Made by a program: the position numbers and the translations under genes. From contig CAMAWT010000009.1 of the NCBI GenBank assembly GCA_945862065.1, positions 1-64,000 of the forward strand: a DNA stretch of 64,000 nt, in the 5' to 3' direction. Positions 54,471 through 64,000 of the stretch are shown one piece after another. Numbering within the stretch: the first letter of the stretch is position 1; each line of letters starts with the position of its first letter. Under the pieces are notes generated by a model. That model worked only from the letters and a program-made list of their open reading frames with translations. It ran no database searches and was not told the origin of the DNA. The stretch is from Flavobacterium psychrophilum. Its GTDB lineage: Bacteria; Bacteroidota; Bacteroidia; Flavobacteriales; Flavobacteriaceae.

Positions 54471-57400
54471 TTATTCTTCTAATCTGATATCTAATCCAAG
54501 ACCTTTCAATTCGTGCATTAATACGTTGAAAGATTCTGGCAATCCTGGTTCTGGCATTGATTCACCTTTAACGATTGCTTCATATGTTTTGGCTCTACCA
54601 ATAACATCATCCGATTTAACCGTTAAGATTTCTCTCAGCGTACTCGATGCTCCATAAGCTTCAAGTGCCCAAACCTCCATCTCACCAAAACGTTGACCTC
54701 CAAATTGAGCTTTACCTCCAAGTGGTTGTTGTGTAATTAATGAGTACGGTCCGATAGAACGTGCGTGCATTTTATCATCAACCATATGTCCAAGTTTCAA
54801 CATATAGATAACTCCAACTGTTGCAGGTTGATGGAAACGTTCTCCAGTTCCACCGTCATAAAGATAGGTATGTCCAAATCTTGGAACTCCAGCCTCGTCA
54901 GTCAAATCATTAATTTGATCTAAAGTTGCTCCATCAAAAATTGGTGTTGCAAATTTACGTCCTAATTTTTGACCTGCCCATCCAAGAACTGTTTCATAAA
55001 TTTGTCCGATGTTCATACGAGAAGGTACCCCAAGTGGATTCAATACAATATCAACAGGAGTTCCGTCTTCCAAGAAAGGCATGTCTTCATGACGAACGAT
55101 ACGTGCAACAATACCTTTGTTACCGTGACGACCCGCCATTTTATCCCCAACTTTTAGTTTACGTTTTTTAGCGATATATACTTTTGCTAATTTCAAAATA
55201 CCTGCTGGTAATTCGTCTCCAACTGTAATGGTGAATTTTTCTCTTCTTAATGCACCTTGCAGATCATTTAATTTGATTTTATAATTGTGAATTAAGTCAT
55301 TAACCAATCTATTGGTATCTTCATCAGCTACCCATTGACCTTTCGTTAAATGTGCGAAATCTTCTACAGCATGTAACATTTTTTGAGTGTATTTTTTACC
55401 TTTTGGTAAAACTTCTTCACCCAAATCATTCATAACACCTTGCGATGTTTTACCATTAACGATAAAGAATAATTTTTCTACTAATTTATCTTTTAATTCA
55501 ACAAATTTAGTTTCAAATTCAAGTTCTAAAGAAGTCAATGCATCTTTATCTTGTGTTCTTTTACGCTTATCTTTTACCGCTCTTGCGAATAATTTTTTAT
55601 CTAAAACTACACCATGTAATGATGGTGATGCTTTTAATGATGCGTCTTTTACATCACCAGCTTTGTCACCAAAGATTGCACGAAGTAATTTTTCCTCTGG
55701 TGTTGGATCTGATTCTCCTTTTGGAGTGATTTTTCCGATAAGAATATCGCCAGGCTTCACCTCAGCACCAATTCTAATCATACCATTTTCATCCAAATCT
55801 TTTGTTGCTTCTTCAGAAACGTTCGGGATATCATTCGTTAATTCTTCGTTCCCTAATTTCGTATCTCTTACTTCTAATGAATAATCATCAATATGTATAG
55901 AGGTGAAAATATCATCACGAACAACCTTTTCAGAAATTACAATCGCATCCTCAAAGTTATACCCTTTCCAAGGCATAAAAGCAACTTTTAAGTTTCTACC
56001 AATGGCTAATTCTCCATTTTGAGTTGCATATCCTTCACAAAGAACCTGACCTTTAGTTACTCTATCCCCTTTTCTAATAATAGGTTTTAGATTGATTGAG
56101 GTACTTTGGTTGGTCTTTCTGAATTTAATTAATTGATATGTTTTCTCATCAGATTCAAAACTAACCATTCTTTCTTGCTCAGATCGGTCATATTTGATAG
56201 TGATTTTATTAGCATCAACATATTCTACAACACCATCTCCTTCAGCATTTATTAATACTCTAGAATCAGAAGCAACTTGACGCTCAAGACCAGTTCCAAC
56301 AATTGGAGCTTCAGGACGTAACAAAGGTACAGCCTGACGCATCATGTTAGATCCCATCAACGCACGGTTCGCATCATCATGTTCCAAGAAAGGAATCAAT
56401 GATGCAGAAATAGATGCAATTTGATTTGGAGCTACATCTGTATAATGAACAGCAGAAGGTTCTACCACTGGGAAATCACCCTCTTCACGAGCAATAACTT
56501 TGTCAGCAGTAATGTTTCCAACAGCATCCATTTCAATGTTTGCTTGAGAAATTAATTTACCTTCTTCTTCTTCAGCACTTAAATATACTGGAGTAGAAAT
56601 TAAATCTACTTGACCATTTGTAACTTTACGGTAAGGTGTTTCAATGAATCCCATACCATTTACTTTGGCGTAAACCCCTAAAGATGAAATCAAACCAATG
56701 TTTGGTCCCTCTGGTGTTTCAATTGGACATAAACGACCGTAGTGTGTGTAGTGAACGTCACGAACCTCGAAACCAGCTCTCTCTCTTGAAAGTCCACCTG
56801 GTCCAAGTGCAGATAATCTTCTTTTATGGGTAATCTCAGCTAATGGATTCGTTTGATCCATGAATTGAGATAATTGGTTGGTACCAAAGAAAGAGTTGAT
56901 TACTGAAGATAATGTTTTAGCATTGATCAAATCAATAGGTGTAAACACCTCGTTATCTCTAACGTTCATTCTTTCTCTAATAGTTCTAGCCATACGAGCT
57001 AAACCAACTCCGAATTGTTGAGACAATTGTTCTCCAACTGTTCTAACACGACGGTTTGATAAGTGGTCAATATCATCAATATCAGCTTTCGCATTGATTA
57101 ATTCTATCAAATATTTAATGATAGTAATGATATCTTCTTTAGTTAAAACTTGTTTTTCCATTGGAATATCAAGGTTTAACTTTTTGTTCATTCTATAACG
57201 ACCAACTTCACCTAAGTTATAACGTTGGTCAGAAAAGAATAATTTATCGATAATACCACGAGCCGTTTCTTCATCAGGCGGTTCAGCATTTCGTAATTGT
57301 CTATAAATGTGTTCAACAGCTTCTTTTTCAGAATTTGTTGGATCTTTTTGTAACGTGTTGTGGATAATTGCATAATCAACTTGATTATTATCCTCTTTAT

Positions 57401-58283
57401 GTAATAAGATTACTTTTACATCAGCGTCAAGAATTTCCTCTACGTTATCTTTATCCAAGATTGTATCTCTATCAAGGATGATTTCATTACGTTCAATAGA
57501 AACTACTTCACCGGTATCTTCATCCACAAAATCTTCATGCCAAGTATTTAAAACTCTGGCAGCTAATTTTCTTCCTATATATTTTTTAAGACCTGTTTTA
57601 GAAACTTTAATTTCTTCTGCAAGGTCAAAAATTTCAAGAATATCTTTATCTCTTTCAAAACCGATAGCACGCAAAAGAGTTGTTACAGGTAATTTTTTCT
57701 TTCTATCAATGTATGCATACATTACATTATTGATATCAGTTGCAAATTCTATCCAAGAACCTTTAAAAGGTATTACTCTGGCAGAATATAATTTGGTTCC
57801 ATTTGCATGGAATGATTGTCCAAAGAAAACCCCTGGAGAACGGTGTAATTGAGAAACTACAACACGTTCGGCACCATTGATTACAAAAGTACCGCTTGGA
57901 GTCATATAAGGTATAGTACCTAAATAAACGTCTTGAACTATTGTTTCAAAATCCTCATGTTCAGGATCTGTACAATATAGTTTAAGGCGCGACTTTAATG
58001 GCACACTATACGTTAAACCTCTTTCGATACACTCTTGAATGGTATACCTTGGTGGATCTACAAAATAATCAAGGAATTCTAATACAAATTGGTTTCTTGT
58101 ATCGGTTATTGGAAAATTTTCCATGAAGGTATTGTATAAACCTTCGTTGCCTCTTTCGTCAGATTTAGTTTCCAGTTGGAAAAAATCTTGAAACGATTTA
58201 ACCTGTACGTCCAGGAAATCTGGATATTGAGGTATGTTTTTAGTAGAGGCAAAATTCAATCTTTCAGTCTGATTTGTTATCAT
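54471..58283 (-). CDS. rpoB: DNA-directed RNA polymerase subunit beta
   Basis: 1270 aa from [13 protein letters not shown] at 58283; the frame extends to 58331 with residues that do not fit. The rifampicin region ([31 protein letters not shown]) carries the sensitive residues Asp, His, Arg and Ser at the usual positions. [13 protein letters not shown] and the C-terminal [17 protein letters not shown] are canonical. Forms the active centre with RpoC. A strong hairpin lies between it and rplL. Confidence 0.96.
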   Translation of the reverse strand: MITNQTERLNFASTKNIPQYPDFLDVQVKSFQDFFQLETKSDERGNEGLYNTFMENFPITDTRNQFVLEFLDYFVDPPRYTIQECIERGLTYSVPLKSRLKLYCTDPEHEDFETIVQDVYLGTIPYMTPSGTFVINGAERVVVSQLHRSPGVFFGQSFHANGTKLYSARVIPFKGSWIEFATDINNVMYAYIDRKKKLPVTTLLRAIGFERDKDILEIFDLAEEIKVSKTGLKKYIGRKLAARVLNTWHEDFVDEDTGEVVSIERNEIILDRDTILDKDNVEEILDADVKVILLHKEDNNQVDYAIIHNTLQKDPTNSEKEAVEHIYRQLRNAEPPDEETARGIIDKLFFSDQRYNLGEVGRYRMNKKLNLDIPMEKQVLTKEDIITIIKYLIELINAKADIDDIDHLSNRRVRTVGEQLSQQFGVGLARMARTIRERMNVRDNEVFTPIDLINAKTLSSVINSFFGTNQLSQFMDQTNPLAEITHKRRLSALGPGGLSRERAGFEVRDVHYTHYGRLCPIETPEGPNIGLISSLGVYAKVNGMGFIETPYRKVTNGQVDLISTPVYLSAEEEEGKLISQANIEMDAVGNITADKVIAREEGDFPVVEPSAVHYTDVAPNQIASISASLIPFLEHDDANRALMGSNMMRQAVPLLRPEAPIVGTGLERQVASDSRVLINAEGDGVVEYVDANKITIKYDRSEQERMVSFESDEKTYQLIKFRKTNQSTSINLKPIIRKGDRVTKGQVLCEGYATQNGELAIGRNLKVAFMPWKGYNFEDAIVISEKVVRDDIFTSIHIDDYSLEVRDTKLGNEELTNDIPNVSEEATKDLDENGMIRIGAEVKPGDILIGKITPKGESDPTPEEKLLRAIFGDKAGDVKDASLKASPSLHGVVLDKKLFARAVKDKRKRTQDKDALTSLELEFETKFVELKDKLVEKLFFIVNGKTSQGVMNDLGEEVLPKGKKYTQKMLHAVEDFAHLTKGQWVADEDTNRLVNDLIHNYKIKLNDLQGALRREKFTITVGDELPAGILKLAKVYIAKKRKLKVGDKMAGRHGNKGIVARIVRHEDMPFLEDGTPVDIVLNPLGVPSRMNIGQIYETVLGWAGQKLGRKFATPIFDGATLDQINDLTDEAGVPRFGHTYLYDGGTGERFHQPATVGVIYMLKLGHMVDDKMHARSIGPYSLITQQPLGGKAQFGGQRFGEMEVWALEAYGASSTLREILTVKSDDVIGRAKTYEAIVKGESMPEPGLPESFNVLMHELKGLGLDIRLEE

Positions 58284-58479
58284 CAATGGACAAAATTTTG
58301 ATTTAAAAAAAGTAATTTTTGTGTAAAACACTGTTTAATTTATACTTTCTTTTTGTAATCAATACATCTTTAAAAATAAGCTAATAAGTTTATTTTCTTT
58401 CATCGTAATGATCAAAAACTTTTTCGTATTTTAAACTAATTTATAATAAAACTGGTAATAATTTTATTATACGAAAAAT

Positions 58480-58518
58480 GGTTTAGGTCATTGAGTGACT
58501 AAACTCAAGACCTAAACC
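58480..58518 (-). promoter_or_regulatory. Hairpin between rplL and rpoB (attenuator candidate)
   Basis: A perfect 10-bp stem GGTTTAGGTC/GACCTAAACC with an inner 5-bp stem TTGAG/CTCAA, followed on the minus strand by ATTTTTCG. It can lower rpoB expression relative to the ribosomal protein genes. This arrangement parallels the known attenuator in the E. coli rplL-rpoB gap; function here is inferred. Confidence 0.6.
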
Positions 58519-58540
58519 TTGTTCTAAAACTATGTAAGAG

Positions 58541-58912
58541 TTATTTTAACTCAACAACAGCTCCAGCTTCTTCTAAAGATTTTTTCAAACCTTCTGCTTC
58601 TGCTTTAGAAACTCCTTCTTTAATATTAGCTGGAGCTCCATCTACAATATCTTTAGCTTCTTTCAATCCTAAACCAGTTAATTCTTTAACTGCTTTTACA
58701 ACTGCAAGTTTAGAAGCACCAGCTTCTTTTAATACTACTGTGAATTCTGTTTGCTCTTCTGCAGCACCAGCATCTCCACCACCAGCAGCAACCACAACAG
58801 CTGCAGCAGCAGGCTCAATACCATACTCATCTTTTAAAATTGTAGCTAAATCATTAACTTCTTTAACTGTTAAGTTTACTAATTGTTCTGCGAATTGTTT
58901 CAAATCTGCCAT
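58541..58912 (-). CDS. rplL: 50S ribosomal protein L7/L12
   Basis: A 123-aa stalk protein. N-terminal dimer domain ([19 protein letters not shown]), Ala/Gly-rich hinge ([14 protein letters not shown]), C-terminal factor-binding domain ([35 protein letters not shown]). Recruits translation GTPases. It follows rplJ after 55 nt, with a strong hairpin before rpoB. Confidence 0.96.
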   Translation of the reverse strand: MADLKQFAEQLVNLTVKEVNDLATILKDEYGIEPAAAAVVVAAGGGDAGAAEEQTEFTVVLKEAGASKLAVVKAVKELTGLGLKEAKDIVDGAPANIKEGVSKAEAEGLKKSLEEAGAVVELK

Positions 58913-58967
58913 TTTTTCTATCGTTTAAAATGTTTTGTAATTATTTTTTTTATTCAGTGCGTACTAA

Positions 58968-59468
58968 TTATTCTGCAACTTCTCCTTTTAATTCTGCGTT
59001 GTTTAATAATGCAGAAATAATTCGTTTTGCAGGTGATTGAAGTAATCCAATGATATCTCCAATAACTTCTTCTTTAGATTTAAGTGCTGCTAAGCTATCT
59101 AAAAGATTGTCGCCAATATAAATTTCGCTATTGATGTAAGCCCCTTTAAAAACTGGTTTATCCGATTTTTTACGGAAGTCTTTAAGAATTTTAGCAGGAA
59201 CGTTTGCTACATCAGAAATAAAGATTGATGAATTTCCTTTTAATATTGTTGGTAAATCTCCATAATCGTTGGCAGATGCTTCCATTGCTTTTTCAAGCAA
59301 AGTGTTTTTTACAACTTCTAATTTAACACCTGCTTTAAAACAAGCTCTTCTTAAATTTGAAGTAGTTTCTGCATTCAATCCAGAAGTATCAACAATATAT
59401 ATAATATTACATTGAGCCAACTTTGCAGTTAAATCTTCTATCGCGATTGATTTTTCTTCTCTAGTCAT
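58968..59468 (-). CDS. rplJ: 50S ribosomal protein L10
   Basis: A 166-aa L10 that anchors L7/L12 dimers on the ribosome. MTREEKSIAIEDLTAKLAQ and the conserved RRACFKAGVKLEVVKNTLL are present, and the C-terminal helix binding L12 is at about 140-166. It follows rplA after 23 nt. The short spacing leaves no obvious room for the long L10 leader seen in E. coli. Confidence 0.95.
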   Translation of the reverse strand: MTREEKSIAIEDLTAKLAQCNIIYIVDTSGLNAETTSNLRRACFKAGVKLEVVKNTLLEKAMEASANDYGDLPTILKGNSSIFISDVANVPAKILKDFRKKSDKPVFKGAYINSEIYIGDNLLDSLAALKSKEEVIGDIIGLLQSPAKRIISALLNNAELKGEVAE

Positions 59469-59491
59469 AATAAAATTTGTTTAACTACCAA

Positions 59492-60181
59492 TTATACTGC
59501 TTTAGGATCTAAAGCAATAGCAGGACTCATGGTGCTTGATAAGTAAATAGACTTAATATAAGTACCTTTAGCTGCAGTTGGTTTTAATTTAATTAATGTT
59601 TGAATAATTTCGTGAGCGTTCTCAACAATTTTGTCTGAATCAAAAGAGATTCTTCCAATACCTGCGTGAACAATACCAGTTTTGTCAACTTTAAAGTCAA
59701 TTTTACCAGCTTTTACCTCTGCAACTGCTTTACCAATTTCCATTGTTACAGTTCCAGTTTTTGGGTTTGGCATTAAACCTCTAGGTCCTAAAATTCGTCC
59801 TAATGGTCCTAATTTTCCCATGATAGCCGGCATCGTGATTATCACATCAACATCAGTCCAACCGTCTTTAATTTTTTGAAGGTAATCGTCTAAACCTACA
59901 TAGTCAGCACCAGCAGCTTTTGCTTCAGCTTCTTTATCTGGAGTAACTAAAGCTAAAACTTTAGTATCTTTTCCAGTACCATGAGGTAAGGTTACAACAC
60001 CTCTTACCATTTGATTTGCTTTTCTTGGATCAACTCCTAGTCGAACAGCAATATCTACAGACTCATCAAATTTTGCAGAAGCAACTGTTTTCAATAAAGA
60101 TGAAGCATCTTTTAATGAGTACAATTTATTCTTTTCAATTTTTGAAGCAGCCTCTTTTTGTTTTTTTGTCAATTTTGCCAT
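59492..60181 (-). CDS. rplA: 50S ribosomal protein L1
   Basis: A 229-aa L1 of the ribosomal L1 stalk. [30 protein letters not shown] motif (split here: [16 protein letters not shown] region), [12 protein letters not shown] and [15 protein letters not shown] are typical. L1 also binds its own mRNA in other bacteria. It follows rplK after 9 nt, in the standard order. Confidence 0.96.
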   Translation of the reverse strand: MAKLTKKQKEAASKIEKNKLYSLKDASSLLKTVASAKFDESVDIAVRLGVDPRKANQMVRGVVTLPHGTGKDTKVLALVTPDKEAEAKAAGADYVGLDDYLQKIKDGWTDVDVIITMPAIMGKLGPLGRILGPRGLMPNPKTGTVTMEIGKAVAEVKAGKIDFKVDKTGIVHAGIGRISFDSDKIVENAHEIIQTLIKLKPTAAKGTYIKSIYLSSTMSPAIALDPKAV

Positions 60182-60190
60182 ATCTTACTC

Positions 60191-60631
60191 TTATTTTAGA
60201 GGAGAATCTCCACTTACGGTTATACCCATAGATCTAGCTGTTCCAGCAATCATACTCATTGCAGCTTCAGGTGTGAATGAATTTAAATCAGTCATCTTGT
60301 CATCGGCGATAGCTCTAATCTGATCCCAAGTTATGTTAGCAACTTTTTTACGATTAGGCTGTCCTGACCCAGATTTTAATTTAGCAGCATCCAATAACTG
60401 AATTGCAGCGGGCGGAGTTTTTACAACAAAATCAAACGATTTGTCTTTATACACAGTAATTTGTACTGGTAAAACTTTGCCAGGTTGATCTTGGGTTCTC
60501 GCATTAAATTGCTTACAGAACTCCATGATATTAACCCCAGCAGCTCCCAAAGCAGGTCCAACCGGTGGCGACGGGTTCGCAGCACCTCCCTTAACTTGTA
60601 GTTTAACTACTTTACTAATTTCTTTAGCCAT
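60191..60631 (-). CDS. rplK: 50S ribosomal protein L11
   Basis: A 146-aa L11 with the thiostrepton-loop proline-rich start ([20 protein letters not shown]) and the [19 protein letters not shown]-terminal domain. It controls GTPase and RelA activity at the factor-binding site. First ribosomal protein gene after nusG (67-nt gap). Confidence 0.96.
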   Translation of the reverse strand: MAKEISKVVKLQVKGGAANPSPPVGPALGAAGVNIMEFCKQFNARTQDQPGKVLPVQITVYKDKSFDFVVKTPPAAIQLLDAAKLKSGSGQPNRKKVANITWDQIRAIADDKMTDLNSFTPEAAMSMIAGTARSMGITVSGDSPLK

Positions 60632-60698
60632 TTTTTAAAAAATTTAATACATCTCTCAATTGGAAGCGATTGATGTTATTTATATATGTAACAAAAAA

Positions 60699-61250
60699 TT
60701 ATACTTTTTCAACTTGCATAAAACTCAATTCAAGCGGTGTTCTTCTTCCGAAGATTTTAACCATCACTTCTAGTTTACGCTTTTCTTCATTGATTTTTTC
60801 AATAGTTCCATTGAAACCATTAAAAGGACCGTCAATAACTTTAATAGTTTCATCTATTTTGTATGGTATTGCTTGGTTATCAGCTGTTACAGCTAACTCA
60901 TCAACTTTACCTAACATTCTATTTACTTCTGATATCCGCAAAGGAACTGGATCTCCGTTTTTAACCTCTCCTAAAAATCCTATTACACTTGTAATTGATT
61001 TAATTATATGAGGGATTTCTCCAGTTAAATTGGCTTCAATCATAACATAACCAGGAAAATAAACTTTATCTTTGATAAGTTTTTTTCCATCGCGTACTTG
61101 AACTACCTTCTCTGTGGGTACTAATACCTGAGAAATATAGTCTTCTAATCCTAGTCTGTTAATCTCAGTCTCAATATAAGATTTAACCTTATTCTCTTGA
61201 CCGCTTACAGCTCGGACTACGTACCATTTTTTTACATTATTATCAGCCAT
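60699..61250 (-). CDS. nusG: Transcription termination/antitermination protein NusG
   Basis: A 183-aa NusG. NGN domain (KKWYVVRAVSGQENKVKSYI, YFPGYVMIEANLTGEIPHII) and C-terminal KOW motif (IDGPFNGFNGTIEKINEEKR, about 128-147). Links RNA polymerase to Rho or ribosome. It starts 7 nt after secE. Confidence 0.96.
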   Translation of the reverse strand: MADNNVKKWYVVRAVSGQENKVKSYIETEINRLGLEDYISQVLVPTEKVVQVRDGKKLIKDKVYFPGYVMIEANLTGEIPHIIKSITSVIGFLGEVKNGDPVPLRISEVNRMLGKVDELAVTADNQAIPYKIDETIKVIDGPFNGFNGTIEKINEEKRKLEVMVKIFGRRTPLELSFMQVEKV

Positions 61251-61257
61251 AAGAAAA

Positions 61258-61458
61258 CTATGCTTTTTTTATCCAATTAAAAAAACCTTCAATTGCTTTA
61301 GCAAAAAGCTCATCAACTCCCCATGTTAACATAGCAAATATCAATGAAAATACTGCTACAACAATAGTAAGTTTTTGTACTTCAGCCCATTCTGGCCAAG
61401 TTACATTTGATTTTAACTCTTCAAATGCTTCTGAAAAATAATTAAATACTTTTGACAT
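61258..61458 (-). CDS. secE: Preprotein translocase subunit SecE
   Basis: A 66-aa SecE: amphipathic helix YFSEAFEELKSNVTWPEWAE and one membrane helix (LTIVVAVFSLIFAMLTWGVD). The minimal single-helix form is usual outside gammaproteobacteria. Lies between tRNA-Trp and nusG as in most bacteria. Confidence 0.94.
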   Translation of the reverse strand: MSKVFNYFSEAFEELKSNVTWPEWAEVQKLTIVVAVFSLIFAMLTWGVDELFAKAIEGFFNWIKKA

Positions 61459-61475
61459 GTTATTGTTTTTATTTG

Positions 61476-61546
61476 CACGGGCGGAGGGATTCGAACCCCC
61501 ATCAACGGTTTTGGAGACCGCTATTCTACCCTTGAACTACGCCCGT
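61476..61546 (-). tRNA. tRNA-Trp (anticodon CCA)
   Basis: Acceptor ACGGGCG/CGCCCGT with G discriminator, D arm AGTTCAAGGGTAGAAT, anticodon loop CTCCAAA, T arm GGTTCGAATCC. It sits between tuf and secE, the conserved Bacteroidota position. Confidence 0.93.
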
Positions 61547-61552
61547 ATTATA

Positions 61553-61582
61553 AAACCAGTAGTGCCAAAACACTACTGGTTT
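61553..61582 (-). terminator. Hairpin after tuf
   Basis: A perfect 12-bp stem AAACCAGTAGTG/CACTACTGGTTT with a 6-nt loop. On the minus strand the stem ends in GGTTTTATAA, a short U tract just before tRNA-Trp. It may end part of the tuf transcripts or allow processing. Confidence 0.65.
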
Positions 61583-61603
61583 AAAAAAATTGTTTTATAG
61601 AAA

Positions 61604-62791
61604 TTATTCTACGATTTCAGTAACTTGTCCAGCACCAACTGTTCTACCACCTTCACGGATAGCGAAACGTAAACCTACGTTCATTGCAATTGGGCTTAAT
61701 AAAGATACATCAATTGTTAAGTTATCACCTGGCATAACCATTTCAACTCCTGTAGGCAACATGATTACTCCTGTTACGTCAGTTGTACGAACGTAAAACT
61801 GTGGACGGTAGTTATTATGGAATGGTGTGTGACGACCACCTTCTTCTTTTTTCAAGATATAAACCTCAGCTTTAAATTTAGCATGTGGTTTTACAGATCC
61901 TGGCTTAACGATTACCATTCCTCTTTTGATATCTTCTTTAGCAACACCTCTTAACAAGATACCTGCATTATCTCCAGCCTCACCTCTATCAAGGATTTGA
62001 CGGAACATTTCGATACCTGTAATAGTTGAAGTTAATTTTTCAGCACCCATACCGATGATTTCAACAGGATCTCCTGTATTACAAACTCCAGTTTCGATAC
62101 GACCTGTAGCAACAGTTCCACGACCTGTGATTGTAAATACATCTTCAACTGGCATCAAGAATGGTTTTTCTGTATCACGGATTGGCTCTTCGATCCAAGC
62201 ATCAACAGCTTCCATCAATTCAATAATTTTAGGAACCCAAGCAGGATCGTTGTTTAATCCTCCTAAAGCTGAACCTTGAATTACTGGTCCATTATCTCCA
62301 TCATATTCGTAGAAAGATAATAAATCTCTGATTTCCATTTCTACTAATTCTAATAATTCCGCGTCATCAACCATATCCACTTTGTTCATGAATACAACGA
62401 TTCTTGGAATACCAACTTGACGTCCTAAAAGGATGTGCTCACGTGTTTGTGGCATTGGACCATCTGTAGCAGCAACTACTAAGATAGCTCCGTCCATTTG
62501 AGCAGCACCAGTTACCATGTTCTTTACGTAATCCGCGTGACCTGGACAGTCAACGTGTGCGTAGTGACGGTTTGCTGTTTCATACTCAACGTGTGAAGTA
62601 TTAATTGTAATACCTCTTTCTTTTTCTTCTGGAGCATTATCAATTTGATCAAATGATTTTGCTTGACAGTAACCAGCATCAGATAATACTTTCGTGATTG
62701 CTGCTGTTAAAGTTGTTTTACCGTGATCCACGTGTCCGATCGTACCAATATTTAAGTGTGGTTTCGAACGGTTAAAGGTTTCTTTTGCCAT
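61604..62791 (-). CDS. tuf: Elongation factor Tu
   Basis: A 395-aa EF-Tu. G1 [14 protein letters not shown], switch [14 protein letters not shown], and G4 NKVDMVDD are canonical, and the C-terminal domains end [14 protein letters not shown]. It delivers aminoacyl-tRNA to the ribosome. Placed between tRNA-Thr(GGU) and tRNA-Trp, with a strong hairpin after it. Confidence 0.97.
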   Translation of the reverse strand: MAKETFNRSKPHLNIGTIGHVDHGKTTLTAAITKVLSDAGYCQAKSFDQIDNAPEEKERGITINTSHVEYETANRHYAHVDCPGHADYVKNMVTGAAQMDGAILVVAATDGPMPQTREHILLGRQVGIPRIVVFMNKVDMVDDAELLELVEMEIRDLLSFYEYDGDNGPVIQGSALGGLNNDPAWVPKIIELMEAVDAWIEEPIRDTEKPFLMPVEDVFTITGRGTVATGRIETGVCNTGDPVEIIGMGAEKLTSTITGIEMFRQILDRGEAGDNAGILLRGVAKEDIKRGMVIVKPGSVKPHAKFKAEVYILKKEEGGRHTPFHNNYRPQFYVRTTDVTGVIMLPTGVEMVMPGDNLTIDVSLLSPIAMNVGLRFAIREGGRTVGAGQVTEIVE

Positions 62792-62848
62792 TTTACTTAA
62801 TTTTTAATCTTAGTTTATATTTATTAGTGTTCAAATATTCTTTTTTTG

Positions 62849-62920
62849 AGCCAATGACGGGAATTGAACCCGTGACCTCTTCCTTACCAAGGAAGCACTC
62901 TACCCCTGAGCTACACCGGC
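62849..62920 (-). tRNA. tRNA-Thr (anticodon GGU)
   Basis: Acceptor GCCGGTG/CATTGGC, anticodon stem CTTCC/GGAAG around TTGGTAA with GGU, T arm GGGTTCAATTCCC. It reads ACC/ACU codons and sits just upstream of tuf. Confidence 0.92.
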
Positions 62921-62990
62921 GGTAAAGTTTGTTTCATATTTAAGTTTCACGCTTTTAAAACTTGAAACTTGAAACTTTTAACTTTTTTAG

Positions 62991-63071
62991 TGGGGAGAGC
63001 AGGATTCGAACCTGCGAAGTTTACACAGCAGATTTACAGTCTGCCCTCGTTGGCCGCTTGAGTATCTCCCC
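62991..63071 (-). tRNA. tRNA-Tyr (anticodon GUA)
   Basis: An 81-nt class II tRNA with a long variable arm. Acceptor GGGGAGA/TCTCCCC with A discriminator, anticodon loop CTGTAAA, T arm GGTTCGAATCC. In the tRNA-tuf operon. Confidence 0.92.
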
Positions 63072-63097
63072 TAACCAATATTTTCAATAAATCAAAG

Positions 63098-63171
63098 AGC
63101 CGGCGGAGGGACTCGAACCCACGACCTGCTGATTACAAATCAGCTGCTCTAGCCAACTGAGCTACGCTGGC
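63098..63171 (-). tRNA. tRNA-Thr (anticodon UGU), second copy
   Basis: The body is the same as that of tRNA-Thr at 4459-4532 except one D-loop base and the acceptor stem. The stem is GCCAGCG/CGCCGGC, which has an A-C mismatch at pair 4-69. First gene of the tRNA-tuf operon. Confidence 0.9.
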
Positions 63172-63186
63172 AATATACATTAAAAA

Positions 63187-63208
63187 AGTCCGCTATTTCT
63201 AACGGACT
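63187..63208 (-). terminator. hpf terminator
   Basis: Stem AGTCCG/CGGACT, extended by TA pairs, followed on the minus strand by six T. It lies 54 nt after hpf and overlaps the expected start of the tRNA-tuf transcript. Confidence 0.7.
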
Positions 63209-63209
63209 G

Positions 63210-63238
63210 CAAATGTAGACAATTTATTTTTTAATCAA
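63210..63238 (-). promoter_or_regulatory. Promoter of the tRNA-tuf-secE operon
   Basis: On the minus strand TTG (63236-63238), 18 nt, TACATTTG (63210-63217): a full match to the Bacteroidota pattern. It lies just before the first tRNA-Thr gene. Confidence 0.6.
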
Positions 63239-63261
63239 AATATTTTTTTGTGTTTTTTCAA

Positions 63262-63564
63262 TTAAATATGTGAACTTATTTTTTCTTTTCGTTTCACCAC
63301 AATTCTTTCAAGTGATTCTGATGCTAATTCTACCGCTTCTTCAAAAGATTTGCATTGTTTTTTGACCAAAAAATCATCGCCGGGAACGTGGATCTTTATT
63401 TCGGCGATTTTATTTTCTTTATCGCTTGTGTTTTCTACCTTCAAAAAAACGTCTGTTGAAACAATTTTATCGTAAAATTTTTCTAGTTTCAACATTCTGT
63501 CTTGGATGAAATCTACTAACTTTTTGTCAACATTAAAGTTTACTGCGTGAACATTTACCTTCAT
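63262..63564 (-). CDS. hpf: Ribosome hibernation factor (HPF/RaiA family)
   Basis: A 100-aa short-form HPF from MKVNVHAVNFNVDKKLVDFI at 63564; two codons further upstream also give Met. The S30AE fold is seen as beta-alpha-beta-beta-beta-alpha (IVSTDVFLKVEN, IAEIKIHVPGDDF, CKSFEEAVELASESLERIV). It stabilises idle ribosomes. It starts 28 nt after the recombinase stop; the promoter of the tRNA-tuf operon follows. Confidence 0.88.
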   Translation of the reverse strand: MKVNVHAVNFNVDKKLVDFIQDRMLKLEKFYDKIVSTDVFLKVENTSDKENKIAEIKIHVPGDDFLVKKQCKSFEEAVELASESLERIVVKRKEKISSHI

Positions 63565-63592
63565 AATCAAAATTTTTTAATGGTTGTATAAA

Positions 63593-64000
63593 TTATTTTT
63601 GATTTCTAGGATGGGCTTTCCCATATACTTGCTTCAATTCTGCCAAGCTACTGTGTGTGTAAACTTGTGTTGACGCCAAACTAGAGTGACCTAATATTTC
63701 TTTGACAGAATTTAAATCGGCTCCGTTATTGAGCATGTGGGTAGCAAAAGTATGTCTTAAAATATGCGGACTCTTTTTTACCTTCTCAGAAACACCACTA
63801 AAGTAATGATTTATTAATCGATACACAAAAGAATCGTTCATTTTAACTCCTTTTAACAATAAAAAAAGATATTCAGTGTCTTTAATATTTTCAATTTCAG
63901 AACGTTCTGAAATATATTTTTTTAATTGATCGTTAATAATTGTTAAAACGGGAATGATTCGCTCTTTATTTCGTTTACCCAATACCTTAATTGTATTGTT
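63593..64000 (-). CDS. Tyrosine recombinase XerC/XerD-like (N-terminus off window)
   Basis: The last 136 codons of a site-specific recombinase; the frame is open past the right edge. The catalytic region has HILRHTFATHMLNNGADL (His and Arg), the second His in ILGHSSLASTQVYTHSS and the nucleophilic Tyr in VYTHS. The upstream part has VLGKRNKERIIPV, the conserved beta hairpin. Likely XerC or XerD for chromosome dimer resolution, with hpf downstream, a common flavobacterial pair. Confidence 0.88.
   Translation of the reverse strand, partial: NNTIKVLGKRNKERIIPVLTIINDQLKKYISERSEIENIKDTEYLFLLLKGVKMNDSFVYRLINHYFSGVSEKVKKSPHILRHTFATHMLNNGADLNSVKEILGHSSLASTQVYTHSSLAELKQVYGKAHPRNQK

Noticed and set aside
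56700..56900. Rifampicin-resistance mutation in rpoB
   Set aside because: The residues at the main resistance positions are the sensitive types.
38487..58331. Long antisense open frames opposite acnB, rpoB and rpoC
   Set aside because: They lack promoter signals and family matches, and follow from the codon use of the real genes on the other strand.
1..64000. CRISPR array, prophage or defence island
   Set aside because: No regularly spaced identical repeats, no cas-like, phage-structural or restriction-type genes. The only tandem repeats are short or two-copy.

Overview
The window looks like a chromosomal segment of a low-GC member of the Bacteroidota, most likely Flavobacterium or a close relative. 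The signs are TAnnTTTG-type -7 promoter boxes, type IX secretion (T9SS) sorting domains, a PorV-family protein, a long RecQ, Bacteroidota-type TatC/KdsD/LptB gene order, and the order tRNA-tuf-tRNA-secE-nusG-rplKAJL-rpoBC. Almost all of it is housekeeping. I see no prophage, intact insertion sequence, CRISPR array or recognisable defence island.

Layout. 0-5 kb is the most accessory-looking part: two adjacent minus-strand exported proteins with a shared leader (one open at the window edge, one truncated), a membrane-bound AraC-type regulator, two fasciclin genes (one frameshifted) and a tRNA-Thr. 5-10 kb holds manA, the idi-queD-bcp operon, a lipoprotein MsrB and a flavoprotein. 10-18 kb has recQ, the kdsD-tatC-ahpD-like-lptB run (KDO supply, Tat export, LPS transport), a GH25 lysozyme and pssA. 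17.5-22 kb has a PorV-like protein, an Lnb-like DUF4105 protein, a DegT aminotransferase and a CpsB/YwqE-type phosphatase, an envelope/glycan neighbourhood. 22-31.7 kb has hisS, a MacB-type permease, prmC, ribD, a HAD hydrolase, a YigZ protein, a thioesterase, dnaA, a low-molecular-weight phosphatase and an RsmI-like methylase. 31.7-36.6 kb has a lysozyme-fold protein, the dapF-GNAT-mltG operon and degQ/htrA. 37-47.7 kb has a long GAPDH, acnB, a parvulin-parvulin-moxR operon and prfC.

47.7-49.4 kb is non-coding or decayed: a tandem repeat of about 180 bp, then a T9SS cargo gene reduced to its N- and C-terminal ends around a 125-bp relic. 49.4-63.2 kb is the transcription/translation block, read on the minus strand from tRNA-Thr(UGU) through tuf and the ribosomal proteins to rpoB and rpoC. 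It ends in hpf and a partial tyrosine recombinase.

The most interesting material is non-coding. Four intergenic hairpin repeats form two sequence families. One family flanks degQ as inverted copies and shows two compensatory stem changes. Other points are start codons placed exactly where transcription should begin (msrB, ribD and a six-codon leader peptide before the AraC regulator), a leader motif shared by two adjacent exported proteins, and a 43-nt element found both at 2.9 kb and at the break in the dead T9SS gene. No complete new multi-gene system could be demonstrated.
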